NCBI RefSeq assembly: GCF_035046505.1
Contig: NC_089829.1
Location: forward strand, 9,015,396 to 9,079,395
Direction of reading: 5' to 3'
DNA length: 64,000 nucleotides
DNA from: Tiliqua scincoides
Lineage: Eukaryota > Chordata > Lepidosauria > Squamata > Scincidae
The first letter of the stretch is position 1. The number at the start of each line of letters is the position of its first letter. Of the stretch, positions 1 to 10,700 are shown piece after piece. The translations under genes and the position numbers were made by a program. The notes under the pieces are model-generated. The model saw only the letters and a program-made list of their open reading frames with translations. It was not told where the DNA came from and made no database searches.

Positions 1-138
1 GAACAGCCAATGCTCCCAGGTACTCAGTCCCTAAGTGGCTCATCAGGTTCATACCAAGGGTGGCTCATGGGGTTCATACCCTTAGTATGAACCCCATGGG
101 CCACTTAGGGACTGAGTACCTGGGAGCATTGGCTGTTC
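1..138. repeat. Foldback (palindromic) sequence with perfect 38-bp arms
   Basis: Bases 1-38 are the exact reverse complement of 101-138. The pairing continues imperfectly inward around two copies of a GGTTCATAC motif, so nearly the whole stretch could form a hairpin. It may be a small foldback MITE or part of a longer element cut by the window edge. No coding content is seen. Confidence 0.75.
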
Positions 139-359
139 CACCTTTGGGAACAATGGTTGATATACATATCTAAAACAAATAAACAAAAGTTACTCATTAA
201 AAAAAAAAATCTGACTTCACTCAAAGTCAACTGACCAGAGGCTGAATAAATAGCTTGTGTTGATTAACTTTAATAAGATATTAGTTTAATTATTAAATAG
301 CTTGTGTTAGGATTGGTTCCTCCCTTCTTGGCTGGCAAGTTTAGATAAAGATCTTTGAG

Positions 360-575
360 TCATTGCATCATAGAGTTGGAAGGGACCCAGAAGGTCATCT
401 AGTTCAACCCCTGCCCATAGCAGGAAATCCTCCTAGAGCGCCTCCAGCAGGTGCCTGTTGAATTTCTGCTTATCTTCCATGAGGGAGAACCCAACACCTC
501 CCTTGGCAGTCTGTTCCACTGCTGAACAGCCTTTACCGTCAGAATTTCTTTGTCTTGAAGTTGGTACTCATGTGA
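360..575 (-). mobile_element. CR1 LINE 3'-end fragment, antisense
   Basis: The + strand reads as the reverse complement of a CR1 tail: a GTTGGAAGGGACC core, then GTCATCTAGTTCAACCCC and a degraded run ending near the next hAT element. The same antisense signature recurs weakly at 22335-22400. It is a 5'-truncated old copy with no open frame. Confidence 0.6.
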
Positions 576-588
576 TCTAATTCGAGTT

Positions 589-933
589 CAGAGGTGTCAA
601 ACTCTTTTCATATAGTGGACTGAATAGCATTTATGATGCCTGCTGATGGCCAGAAGTGACGCAATTAAGCAGGAAGTGATGTCATTAAGCATGTCATGAG
701 CAGAAATTTGCACTTTTTCTCACTTAGCAACTCATTAGCTACATTAGAAAATATGTACATCTGTTCATATTTCCAAGATATGGGAAAGCCCAATGATCAC
801 ACAGGCCACCCTTTCAGCAGTGACGGCTCAGCAACTGAGAGCAGCCGATGGTGGTGATGGGAGAGCCCAAGGGCTGGATAAAGAACTTCTGGGGGCTGCA
901 TCCAGCCCCCGGGCCTTGTGTTTGGCACTCCTG
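589..933. mobile_element. hAT-type MITE, GGGCTGCATCC family
   Basis: The element starts CAGAGGTGTCAAACT and ends TTGGCACTCCTG, imperfect terminal inverted repeats. It is flanked by TTCGAGTT (581-588) and TTCAAGTT (934-941), an 8-bp target duplication with one mismatch, which is diagnostic of the hAT superfamily. It shares its interior (GGGCTGCATCCAGCCCCC) with the copy at 12005-12292. No transposase is present. Confidence 0.8.
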
Positions 934-941
934 TTCAAGTT

Positions 942-1607
942 CATCTAGATCTAGTCCATTTGATCTAATGTCCCACTGCCATTAGGTGATAAGACTTTGA
1001 TTGCGTCCACTCCCAGGATGCATATAGCAGTTGGATTGGTCATGAAGTGGCAGCAGTCACAGCAGTTGCCCAAGTGCCCATCAATGTGCTGTTAATAAGG
1101 TTTATGGCAATTAGCGTTATAAGAATTAATAGGTAGAACTACAAGATGGGTGACTCTTGTGGCCAGTGGACATGAAACTACCTTCATAAAACAACTTACT
1201 GGGTAAGACAATGTACAAGAGGATATGGGCTTCATTTTGTGAATAGTGAGGCCATTGGAAGAGGCAACACTTGACTCATGAGGGCCAGATGAAAGTCCAG
1301 TCTCATGGCACCACTGCCTGGATTTGAAGAGATCTTGAATTGATTCTATAGTGCATCGGTAAAGCAGCTACCACATTTTCCAGACTCACAAAGAGAGTCT
1401 GGTCCAACAAGAAGCTGATGGAACATACCAAGATCCAGGTCTGCAGAGCTTGCGTCCTGAGTCAAACCATATCCCGCAGACTAGGGTAGGTGATTTCCCC
1501 GCTTTTTGATTTTCATAGCAGACCTCTCTCTCTGTCTGTCTTTCTCCCTCCCTTGCCCAAAAGATTCAGCCACCTTTCCAACTAATTCCTGCTGATCCAA
1601 ATACAGC
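942..1607. other. No gene recognised
   Basis: About 670 bp of ordinary-composition sequence without long open frames, splice-flanked exons or repeats that I can name. A CT-rich run lies near 1525-1555. Confidence 0.4.
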
Positions 1608-1855
1608 TACAGTGGTGCCTCGCATAACGAAATTAATCCATTCCGCGAGTCCTTTCATTATGCGAGTTTTTCATTTTGCGAAGCTCGTTTTCCCATAGGA
1701 ATGCATTGAAATTTAATTAATGCTTTCCTATGGGCAAGAAAAGTCAGAACAAAGTCAAATTTGGTTTACAAAGTGTTTATTAAGTGCTCTTTAAAGGCAT
1801 ACATACTGTAAAGAGGATTTCAAAAATGGGGGGGATACTGAGTGGGGAGCTTGAA

Positions 1856-1935
1856 GGCTGTAATCCTGTGCACACTTTCCTGGGAGTAAGCACAATGGGA
1901 CTTACTTCTGAGGAGACATGCACAGGATTGTGCTC
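1856..1935. mobile_element. Short PIF/Harbinger-like MITE inside the Tigger-like element
   Basis: It begins GGCTGTAATCC and ends GGATTGTGCTC, the 11-nt end pattern seen in the long MITEs of this window. The inner sequence (CCTGGGAGTAAGCACAATGG) matches the short variants at 10607-10698 and 36686-36776. Flanking triplets are GAA and TAA. Truncated repeats of its left part recur at about 2057-2115 and 2698-2756 next to the minisatellite, so it was amplified together with it. Confidence 0.55.
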
Positions 1936-2109
1936 TAAGCTGGGGAGGACAGAGCAGCTGCACTCAATTGGTTGCTTTTGCCGTGATCATGGGGGGAAAC
2001 ATGAAGGAAATGGGGCAGTGAGAGGGTGAATGAGCGATGGGGGGATGCTGAGTGGGGAGTTTGAAGGCTGTAATCCTGTGCACACTTTCCTGGGAGCAAG
2101 CACAATGGG

Positions 2110-3145
2110 ATTTACTTACATAAACTGACATGAAGATCCTCCTCTTACTAGGGTGGACGGGATCATAAAGTGACATGAAGATCCTCCCCTTACTAGGGTG
2201 AACGGGATCATAAAGTGACATGAAGATCCTCCCCTTACTAGGGTGAACGGGATCATAAAGTGACATGAAGATCCTCCCCTTACTAGGGTGAACGGGATCA
2301 TAAAGTGACATGAAGATCCTCCCCTTACTAGGGTGAACGGGATCATAAAGGGACATGAAGATCCACCCCTTACTAGGGTGAACGGGATCATAAAGTGACA
2401 TGAAGATCCGCCCCTTACTAGGGTGAACGGGATCATAAAGGGACATGAAGATCCACCCCTTACTAGGGTGAACGGGATCATAAAGTGACATGAAGATCCG
2501 CCCCTTACTAGGGTGAACGGGATCATAAAGGGACATGAAGATCCTCCCCTTACTAGGGTGAACGGGATCATAAAGGGACATGAAGATCCACCCCTTACTA
2601 GGGTGAACGGGATCATAAAGTGACATGAAGATCCGCCCCTTACTAGTGTGGATGGGATCATAAAGTGACATGAAGCTATGGGGGGATGCTGAGTGGGGAG
2701 TTTGAAGGCTGTAATCCTGTGCACACTTTCCTGGGAGCAAGCACAATGGGATTTACTTACATAAACTGACATGAAGATCCTCCTCTTACTAGGGTGGACG
2801 GGATCATAAAGTGACATGAAGATCCTCCCCTTACTAGGGTGAACGGGATCATAAAGTGACATGAAGATCCGCCCCTTACTAGTGTGGATGGGATCATAAA
2901 GTGACAGATCCTCCCCTTACTAGGGTGAACGGGATCATAAAGTGACATGAAGATCCTCCCCTTACTAGGGTGAACGGGATCATAAAGGGACATGAAGATC
3001 CACCCCTTACTAGGGTGAACGGGATCATAAAGTGACATGAAGATCCGCCCCTTACTAGTGTGGATGGGATCATAAAGTGACATGAAGATCCGCCCCTTAC
3101 TAGGTTGAACGGGATCATAAAGGGACATGAAGATCCCCCCCCCTT
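2110..3145. repeat. 45-bp minisatellite in two blocks with higher-order duplication
   Basis: The unit contains GGGATCATAAAGTGACATGA and CCCCTTACTAGGGTGAACG; about 12 copies lie at 2118-2670 and about 8 at 2764-3140. The stretch around 2037-2160 reappears 641 bp downstream (2678-2801), so array and flank were duplicated as a block. Because 45 is divisible by 3 and the unit lacks stops in some frames, the - strand shows a 260-aa periodic frame with a 15-residue unit. I regard that as non-coding. Confidence 0.9.
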
Positions 3146-3359
3146 AAGACTAACCAAACCAAAACAAAACAAAAATTCATTATGCGAAGCATAAGTCATA
3201 AAAATTCGTTGTGCAAGTTACCAAACTTCGCACACCGCTTTCGTTCTGCGAGTTTTTTGCTGCACGGGGCATTCGTTATGCAAGGCACCACTGTATTTGA
3301 AAATATCTCTCTTCTCTGTAACTGACCTGAAATTAAACATGCCTTTTACTTGTTATCTA

Positions 3360-3981
3360 AATGTCTTGAGTACACTTCTGTACTGCAGCGAGTCATGGAC
3401 TCTTTGCTCACAACAGGAGAGGAAACTAAACGCTTTCCACATGTGCTGCCTCCGATGCATCCTCGGCATCACCTGGCAGGACAAAGTCCAAACAACACAG
3501 TCCTGGAACGTGCTAGAATCCCTAGTATGTATGTATGCACTGCTGAAACAGAGACGCCTGCGTTGGCTCGGCCATGTCGTGAGAATGGATGATGGCCGGA
3601 TCCCAAAGGATCTCCTCTATGGAGAACTCGTGCAAGGAAAGTGCCCTACAGGTAGACCACATCTGAAAGAGGGATCTGAAGGCCTTAGGAGTGGACCTCA
3701 ACAAGTGGGAAACCCTGGCCTCTGAGCGGCCCGCTTGGAGGCAGGCTGTGCAGCATTGCCTTTCCCAGTTTGAAGAGACACTTGGCCAACAGTCTGAGGC
3801 AAAGAGGCAAAGAAGGCAGGCCCATAGCCAGGGAGACAGACCAGGGACAGACTGCACTTGCTCCCAGTGTGGAAGGGATTGTCACTCCCGAATTGGCCTT
3901 TTCAGCCACACTAGATGCTGTGCCAGAACCACCATTCAGAGCACGATACCATAGTCTTTCAAGACTGAATGTTGCCAACAA
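3360..3981 (+). mobile_element. RTE-like LINE, 3' end with C-terminal zinc-finger region
   Basis: A frame from about 3297 to 3725 encodes the C-terminal part of a non-LTR reverse transcriptase (LRRRWLGHV-like block seen as RRLRWLGHVVRMDDGRIPKD, then DLLYGELVQGKCPTGRP). After a frameshift it continues at 3691-3954 with WRQAVQHCLSQFE and a Cys-His cluster, CSQCGRDCHSRIGLFSHTRC. The 3' end closes at GTTGCCAACA. Two further 3' ends of the same family lie at 5101-5400 and 55888-56122 on the - strand. Assignment to the RTE clade is from memory of such C-termini; another LINE clade is possible. Confidence 0.7.
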
Positions 3982-3989
3982 GTACTCTC

Positions 3990-4990
3990 AGGAAAGTGTG
4001 GTTAGGATTACAGATTTAGGAGCCCAAAACAAAGTGGGCCTTATGCTGCCAGAATTAGCGCTCTGGTGGCATAAGACTCTTGATGGCTGTCACAGATGTG
4101 GGACACTCTCTGGAGCAGGCAGGTGCCACCACAAGCAGTGGTGGTGGCACACCAGTGGATCCTCCATGGCCCCTGCAGCTTGAAAGTCAATGTGGGGGGA
4201 GGCAGTGAGAGGGTGGAATAGGGCAGAAAGGGGGTGTAACAAGGGTTGGAAAGGGTTGATATTGGCACCAATATCTTATCTCCCTTCCAGACCTTGATTC
4301 ACCTTCCTGGGTCCACTCAGACTAGCACCAGCTTACTCTGGGTAAGGGAACAAATGTTCCTTTACCTGGAGGAGAGCTCTGGGATTGCCCTCCCCCCCAC
4401 CGGTTACTGCATGCACCCCAGTAGCATGGCTGCATCGGCTGGGGAGGGAGATGATAGAATTGAGGCCTTAGTTACCTATTTTAGGGGGTGGGGAGGGTTC
4501 CCTTTTTCCATGGTTTTTTTCACCATGAGCTCAGAAGAGAAGGGTGGCATACTGGCATCCCATTCACTATGGTAGGATGTGGTACTGGCCTCAGGCTTTG
4601 GTGGAATTTAAAGGGGGTTAGAAAAAATTCTGGGGGGGAGAGGTCTATCAATGGCTACTAACTCAGATGACTAAAGATTATATACTGAGGCACACTAATG
4701 AAGGAAGTTGATTTTATGCACCTTATTAAACCATCAATATGCATGGATCATTGCAACATATATCAAAAGAACTGAGCCCTGCCCAGACATGTGATCAGAC
4801 GCAAGGCAGGCAAGAGAGGAAAGGAAGGTGGGAGGTGAGGTAAACAACCAAAGCACATGCTGTTCTTTCTGCTCCAATTTCAGCTTCATAATAGTAAGGG
4901 AAGATTATTGAAGTGTCATGAACTGTGGCCTTCTCAGACACAGCATAAGATGATAGTGAGACAAGTCTTCTGGACCTGTCCCCTGGCAGT
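3990..4990. other. No gene recognised
   Basis: About 1 kb with only short frames. 4025-4200 has the GC-rich, CAGTGGTGG-containing look of a decayed MITE, but I found no clear ends. Nothing else can be supported. Confidence 0.35.
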
Positions 4991-5003
4991 GATAAGAACA
5001 TAG

Positions 5004-5595
5004 GAACCTAAGAAGAGCCCTGCTGGATCAGTCCATTTGGTCCAGCTTCCAGTATCTTACAGTGGCCCAACAGATGCTTCTGGGAGCACACAAGGCTACC
5101 TGTTGGCAACCTTCAGTCTTGAAAGACTCTGGTATCGCGGTCTGAATGGTGGTTCTGGAACAGCATCTAGTGTGACTGAAAAGACCAATTCGGGAGTGAC
5201 AATCCATTCCACACTGGGAGCAAGTGCAGTCTGTCCCTGGTCTGTCTCCCTGGCTATGGGCCTTCCTTCTTTGCCTCAGTCTGTTGGCCAAGTGTCTCTT
5301 CAAACTGGGAAAGGCAATGCTGCACAGCCTGCCTCCAAGTGGGCCACTCAGAAGCCAGGGTTTCCCACTTGTTGAGCTCCACTCCTAAGGCCTTCAGATC
5401 CCAAGGCAACAAGAGACAACAAGAGATCTGCATCCTGTGGCCATTCTTTTGCATCTGGCATTCAGAGATAAGCTATCTCTGTCATCATGGCAGGTTTCCT
5501 CCATCAATTTGTCCAACCCCCTTTTAAAGACATCTAGGCCAGATGCCATTACCATATTCTGGGTCAAGGAATTCCACAGATATCATCACTGGGCA
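5004..5595 (-). mobile_element. CR1 LINE 3' end, antisense, split by an RTE-like insertion
   Basis: The + strand starts with AAGAGCCCTGCTGGATCAGT, the reverse complement of the CR1 tail seen at 27415-27472. After the RTE-like insertion it resumes at about 5405 and continues through CCCCCTTTTAAAGACATCTA, the reverse complement of the CR1 stretch near 30975. The two halves are colinear with the intact 3' ends of the other copies. Confidence 0.75.
5101..5400 (-). mobile_element. RTE-like LINE 3' end nested in a CR1
   Basis: The + strand begins TGTTGGCAACCTTCAGTCTT, the reverse complement of the 3' terminus of the copy ending at 3981. On the - strand the Cys-His cluster CSQCGMDCHSRIGLFSHTRC is readable. 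It is truncated at its 5' side and interrupts the antisense CR1 at 5004-5595, so it is younger than that CR1. Confidence 0.75.
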
Positions 5596-5785
5596 GCAAA
5601 GTATCACAAGAACACAGCCAGATGGCTCCGTCTGATTGGGAGAAAAGGGGAAGATCCATTCGCAATCGTACAGCCTACCAGGAAGTAAGTACACTTACCT
5701 CCTGCAAACTGTCTGATCATGCAACCACTTTCTGGTACGGTTGCATTGATGCTGGTGGAGGGGATAGGATAGGACTGGACTATGA

Positions 5786-6324
5786 GAGCGCAATCCTATC
5801 CTGTGCTGGAACAGGCAAACAAAGAAGCTTGCGCTGTATCCACCGCAGGATTGTGGCCAGAAGCAGCTTAGCCAGAGTCAAGGGGAAACTTTTCCCCTTA
5901 CTCCTGGGTAAGGGCTTCTGGCAACAATGAGTCTCCTCAGACTTGCATCACCTCTGGAGGTGGCACAAGTCAGAGGAGAGCAGAGACGCTTGAAACTGCT
6001 CTGTTCTCCCTGGGAATGGGGGTTGGGATCTAGCATAACCTCCGGATCCACCCACACCCGGGGCCGCCCACCGCCTGCCCTCCCCCCACTCAGGGATGCC
6101 TCCCTCCCTCCTCCTCCCTGCCTCCCCATGCCTAACTTTCGTCCTTGCATCGGCTCATCCGAGCTGGGGATGAGCTGGGGGGAAGCCGGCATGGAGGCTT
6201 ATGTCAGCCTCCGCAGGCCGGCGCTTCTTGGAGCGCCAACCTGGCTTCCCCTAGAGGAGGCGTAAACATTACAGCACGTAAACATGCTTTATGGCCGGCG
6301 TAGGGCGCAGTTAGGATTGGACCC
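5786..6324. mobile_element. Long PIF/Harbinger-like MITE
   Basis: Ends are GAGCGCAATCC and GGATTGGACCC, each 11 nt, flanked by TGA at 5783-5785 and 6325-6327. The interior shares GTGCTGGAACAGGC near the left end and a GGGTTGGGATCTAGCATAAC block with the copies at 9274, 28452 and 54945. It is about 540 bp, GC-rich and non-coding. The superfamily is inferred from the 3-bp duplication and GGGC-type ends of better copies. Confidence 0.75.
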
Positions 6325-6337
6325 TGAGTGTCACAAA

Positions 6338-6600
6338 ACAACAACAACAGTATTTATATACCGCTTTTCAACAAAAAGTTCACAAAGCGTTTTACAGAGA
6401 AAATCAAATATCTAATGGCTCCCTGTCCCCAAAGGGCTCACAATCTAAAAAGATGCAACACCAGCAGACAGCCGCTAGAAAAGACACTGCTGGGGTGAGG
6501 TGGGCCAGTTACTCTCCCCCTGCTAAATAGAAGAGGAGCACCCACTTGAAAAAGTGCCTCTTAACCAGTTAGCATGTACCACCCTTTCAAAATAAGACAG
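6338..6600 (-). mobile_element. Short retroelement 3' tail (L2-like), antisense
   Basis: The + strand carries TATTTATATACCGCTTTTCA and the rest of a tail whose reverse complement is at 57870-58115 (ending AAAAGCGGTATATAAATACT). The AACAACAACA start corresponds to the simple-repeat tail. Such tails belong to L2-mobilised elements in reptiles; here only the 3' part remains. Confidence 0.55.
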
Positions 6601-6867
6601 TTTTGTGTCTTCACCTTGGTGCCCACCAGAAATGATCTTGACAGCAAAAACCTAAAATAAATAACATAGGTTGAGTTTTCATATTATTATTTTTCTTGAG
6701 AATAAAAATGGCTTCCTCATTATTACAGGTTATACGCAACCCATGTAATTGCAGGTCTACTCCTTGGAATGCTTCCTATATGCCTTTTCCAATTTGAAAT
6801 AATCTTTATCCTCATGTGGGTCTTTTCATCATGGGTTGAGATGGAGCCAATTCTTAATATTACATCC

Positions 6868-6975
6868 TTATTATCTCTCTCTCTCTCTACACACACACAC
6901 ACACCCACACACACACACCCACACCCACACACACACACACACACACACACCCACACACACACACACACACAATTT
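6868..6975. repeat. (TC)n then (AC)n microsatellite
   Basis: A TCTC run to about 6889 is followed by a long AC tract broken by a few ACCC units. It lies about 200 bp upstream of gene A exon 1. The short frames over it are artefacts. Confidence 0.95.
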
Positions 6976-7162
6976 GTGTGTGAAAGACACACACTCTCTC
7001 ACACAAATACATATGTCTTTGTGTATATCTTTTGAGGTGTTGCAAGAGGGTGCCTCAGGTGCTTACTCACCTAGAACCAGGGCATAGAGAAGGAAGAGGA
7101 TAAATGCCCTGACTAGCATCTAGCCAGATCCAGCTCTCTGTTGTGTGCCTGGGTGCAGAGCA

Positions 7163-7336
7163 ATGGCATCCCTTGCGAAGTTCCTTGCGTGCCTTCTTGT
7201 CTCAGTGTTCAGCCTTCCAGCCATCATTCTGGGCTGTGCTGTCTTCCAATATGCCAAAGCTGTCCTGCCTCCTGGAACTGACCAACCATTAAAGGTCCGC
7301 TTCTTTTTCACTCTGTTCTTGTCAGCGATGGCTTTG
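7163..7336 (+). CDS. AADACL4: Gene A exon 1 (signal-anchor)
   Basis: It encodes 58 aa, MASLAKFLACLLVSVFSLPA at the start, then VLPPGTDQPLKVRF, which aligns with the PP/P-K-RF region of AADACL4. The donor is G|GTAAG at 7337, phase 0. An in-frame GTG 18 nt upstream is not favoured, because the ATG has the better context. Confidence 0.88.
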
Positions 7337-7711
7337 GTAAGTTTTCTGGATTTTTAAAACTCAGAAACCTGTGGTCTTGGGGAAAGGTTTTGATAACAAA
7401 ACGTGGTCCATCAACAACTTTTATATCATCTATACTAGAGATTCTATAACAAGATGATGGGTCCATGAATGACTTTCAGGCTGCAACCCTATATAGATTT
7501 TCTTGAGTAAGCCCCACTGAACACCATGGGATGTACATCTGAGTGGATCATGCTGCTAGCCAGGTTCATACTGTCTCTAGGTTAACAGGCAATGACTGTA
7601 ACTCTACCAGTTACTGGAGGGGCACATAGGAGAGGGCTATTTGCATCTATCACCTGCCTGTGGACATCCTAGAACCATCTAGTGGTCCTGGTTTGGAAAA
7701 CAGGATGCTGA

Positions 7712-7775
<64 letters not shown>

Positions 7776-10700
7776 TATTTATTTTTACCCCGCCTTTCTC
7801 GCCGAAGGGACTCAAGGCGGCTTACAAACAAGGTTAAAACAAATTTTAAAAAGCATAACTTAAAAACAGATAAAAACATAGCATATCATAAAAACAGTAG
7901 TCAGATAAGAAAAAAAAATAACCAGGTAAAAGAGCATAGTGCAGCAAATTAGAAAAGGATCAGGCCTGTAACCAGATGTTTAAAAAGATATTAAAAGATG
8001 TTAAAAAGGCCAGGAACTCAGAAGGCTTGTCTAAACAGAAGGGTCTTCAGGCCTTGCCGAAAAGTTTCAAGAGAGGGAGCAAGTCAAGGGGAAGGGAATT
8101 CCATAGCGTTGGTGCCACTACTGAGAAGGTCCTATTTCTTGCTGCCACCCCACATACCTCCCTAGGCGGTGGCACTTGTAAAAAGCCCTTCTCTGGTGAC
8201 CTAAGAGGACGAGCCGGATTGTATGGGAGTAGGTGATCTCTAAGATACCCTGGCCCAGAGCAGTATAGGGCTTTAAAGGTCAAAACCAGCACCTTGAATT
8301 GGACCCTGAAACGAATGGGCAGCCACCTGGTGATGGACTCAAGATAGACTATTGCAACTCCCCCTCCCCGTCCCTGCAATCTTGGCTGTTGCAACACCTG
8401 AAAACCTGGTGGACAACCTCAGAGAGACTAACTCCTCCTGCCATGTACAACCAGGTCTCCGTAATACATACCAGGTCAGCTTTCTCATCCAGGATTAAAT
8501 CCCAGATGATGCAGGTTTTATTATTCATCGACCTGGTATTCAAAATTATAGAGACCAATGTTCTGATCCATTAGGACTGTTCTTATGCTCCTATAAAGGA
8601 TTAGATACAGTCATGTGACAGGGCTCAGAGTTTGCAAGAGCTTGGGGAGTTAGTCCATAGGGCTTCAGCTTCCCCTTGGCTGAAGGATTGACTGCTAGAA
8701 GGGGTGGTGGCACCTACTGGAGGGCAGTTTGCCCTGAGGACTTGTGCACCCAACTGTTTGGTGTGCTAGGCCAGTCAGGTGAATGTGCAAACGTTTGGCT
8801 TTTTGTCTAGGAACTGTACCCTGCTCTCTCTCGGAGTATGAAGACCCTTGAGATACTAGGATACACAAGAACGAAATGGGAACATGCATCTCTGACTAAC
8901 TGGGGGTGTTTGGCCAGTGAACCAGGAGCGTGTAAGACCAGTCAGAGAGACTCTGGACTGTGTCATGGTGATTAGCAATAGTGACAGCTAATATCCGGAA
9001 TGGATGTACATAGAGACTCCATGTACGTACAGCAGCTACGAGGGGAAACACAATGGACGAAGGCAGCTGCTATCATCATCATCATCCAGTTGTGTCACAG
9101 CCCATCAGATGTTTGGACTGAGATTTTTGGACGCTCACTAGTTTGAACTCTACCCAAGAGTTTAAGAACTGGTGAGATATCACCATATCACGTTCAGTGT
9201 TCCTACCAGCACAGCTCATTGCAGTTGGTCAAGTGTTAACTTTGCAGTGCTTATGTTGGGCAGATATTTCTTATTGCACAATCCCAGCTTGCGCTGGAAC
9301 AGGAAGGCCAGCATGCCTGCCCTGTATTCCAAGCAAGTTTCGGGCTGCAAACAGGACAAGGGGAACCGCTTCCAGCCCAAATGGGTCTACTCAGATCTGG
9401 TAGAGGTGGCGCAGATCTGAGCAGCCCAGAAATGGCCTGGGTAGGCTGCCCAGGAATGGGGGTTAAGATCTGGCATAACTGCTGAGTCCCGACCCTGCCT
9501 CCCACTTCCCCAATGCCCCCTCTCCTGTCTTAAAATACCTCACTCCCACCCTCCCCACACACCCCAAATCCCATGCCGGCCTGGAAAGGCCAGTGCATAC
9601 ATAACCATCTGCCGGTGCAACAGAACCCGGTTTGGCCTCTGGAGGCCCGTGCATGACTGTGGGCCGTCCTCCCTCCCCTTCAATCAGCCCAAAAGTGCTT
9701 TACGGCACTTTTGCAATGATGATGGGCCACTGCAAAGGACTTGCGTTGCCCCAGGGCGCCTTTTGGATTGTGTCCTTAAGGTTATTGTTGTTGTTAAATT
9801 CATTGTTTCCCATGCCTCCCTTAAATAATCTATTTGCCTGAGCCTTTGTGCATCTTTTCAGCTTTGAGCAAAACCTGGACGTGCTATCATAAGCATATAA
9901 ACACTTGTGACTTACGGCAGCAGATCTCCCACTTAAAGCATCACAAAAGTCTTGGTGCTGTCCTATTCTTTGGGGCCACCAGTGCAAACGGCAGGGGCCT
10001 CTCATGTTTGCCACTGGCTTCCAGATATCACACCAGAGCAGGTAAGGTGGCAGGCAGGTAGGTTCAGGGGCTGGAGGGAGTGGATTTTGGCAGCAGCAAT
10101 GCATGCCAGGATCCTATCCCCCTATCCTGGCTTGGACCCACTCCCAGAGGCTCCTCAGTGTTAGGCCAGGTAAATAAGCAGGAGGCCTACCAGGGGGCAA
10201 GTAAAAAATCTTTTATTTACCCCCACTGTAGGATGCAGCACTTGCTCCGTTGGCACTGCTACATCATGTAAACCAGGGGTCTCCAAATTTTTTGGCCAGA
10301 GGGCCGCATTAAATATCTGGCACAGGGTAGAGGGCCAGAAAAAAAATTTAAATATAAAATTGATATAAATTAATTAGACATGTAACTTAGATGAGTGAAT
10401 AGATGAATGAATGGGCTCATTCATTCAATCTCTCTGGCCCTTAGAACACTCTCCAGATGCAACCAGAGCACAGCTCCAATCACGTTCGGTCAAATGGGCC
10501 AGAAGCTTTGAGGGGACAAGAGGCTGGCTGCGGGCCGCATCTGGCCCCCGGGCCAGGGTTTGGAGAGCCTTGATGTAAACTGGTGGGGAACAGGATTGGG
10601 TCCTCAGAGCCCAATCCTATATGCATGTTTACTCAGAAGTAAGTTCCACTGTAGCCAATGGGGCCAACTCCTAGGAAAGTATACATAGATTTGCAGCCTC

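Larger units (their letters stand above)
1610..3293. mobile_element. pogo/Tigger-like non-autonomous DNA transposon carrying a minisatellite
   Basis: The left end CAGTGGTGCCTCGCATAACG and the right end CGTTATGCAAGGCACCACTG are inverted repeats, each flanked by TA (1608-1609 and 3294-3295). TA duplication and CAGT-type ends fit the Tc1/mariner group, pogo/Tigger branch. Both ends keep further inverted similarity (GCGAAGCTCG, CCTATGGG blocks on the left; TTCATTATGCGAAGC on the right). There is no transposase. The middle holds a short MITE (1856-1935) and two blocks of a 45-bp tandem repeat, which account for most of the length. Confidence 0.75.

Noticed and set aside
1964-2746. 260-aa periodic open frame on the - strand
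   Set aside because: It follows entirely from a 45-bp tandem repeat with no stop in some frames; two other frames over the array are also open and there is no gene context.
2118-3140. Possible CRISPR-like array
   Set aside because: Units are directly contiguous with no unique spacers, and the setting is a vertebrate transposon.
6723-7087. Frames with Thr-His or Cys-Val repeats near 6900
   Set aside because: Translation of an AC microsatellite.
7660-7863. Frame rich in Tyr
   Set aside because: Translation of an ATT/TTA microsatellite that is the L2 tail.
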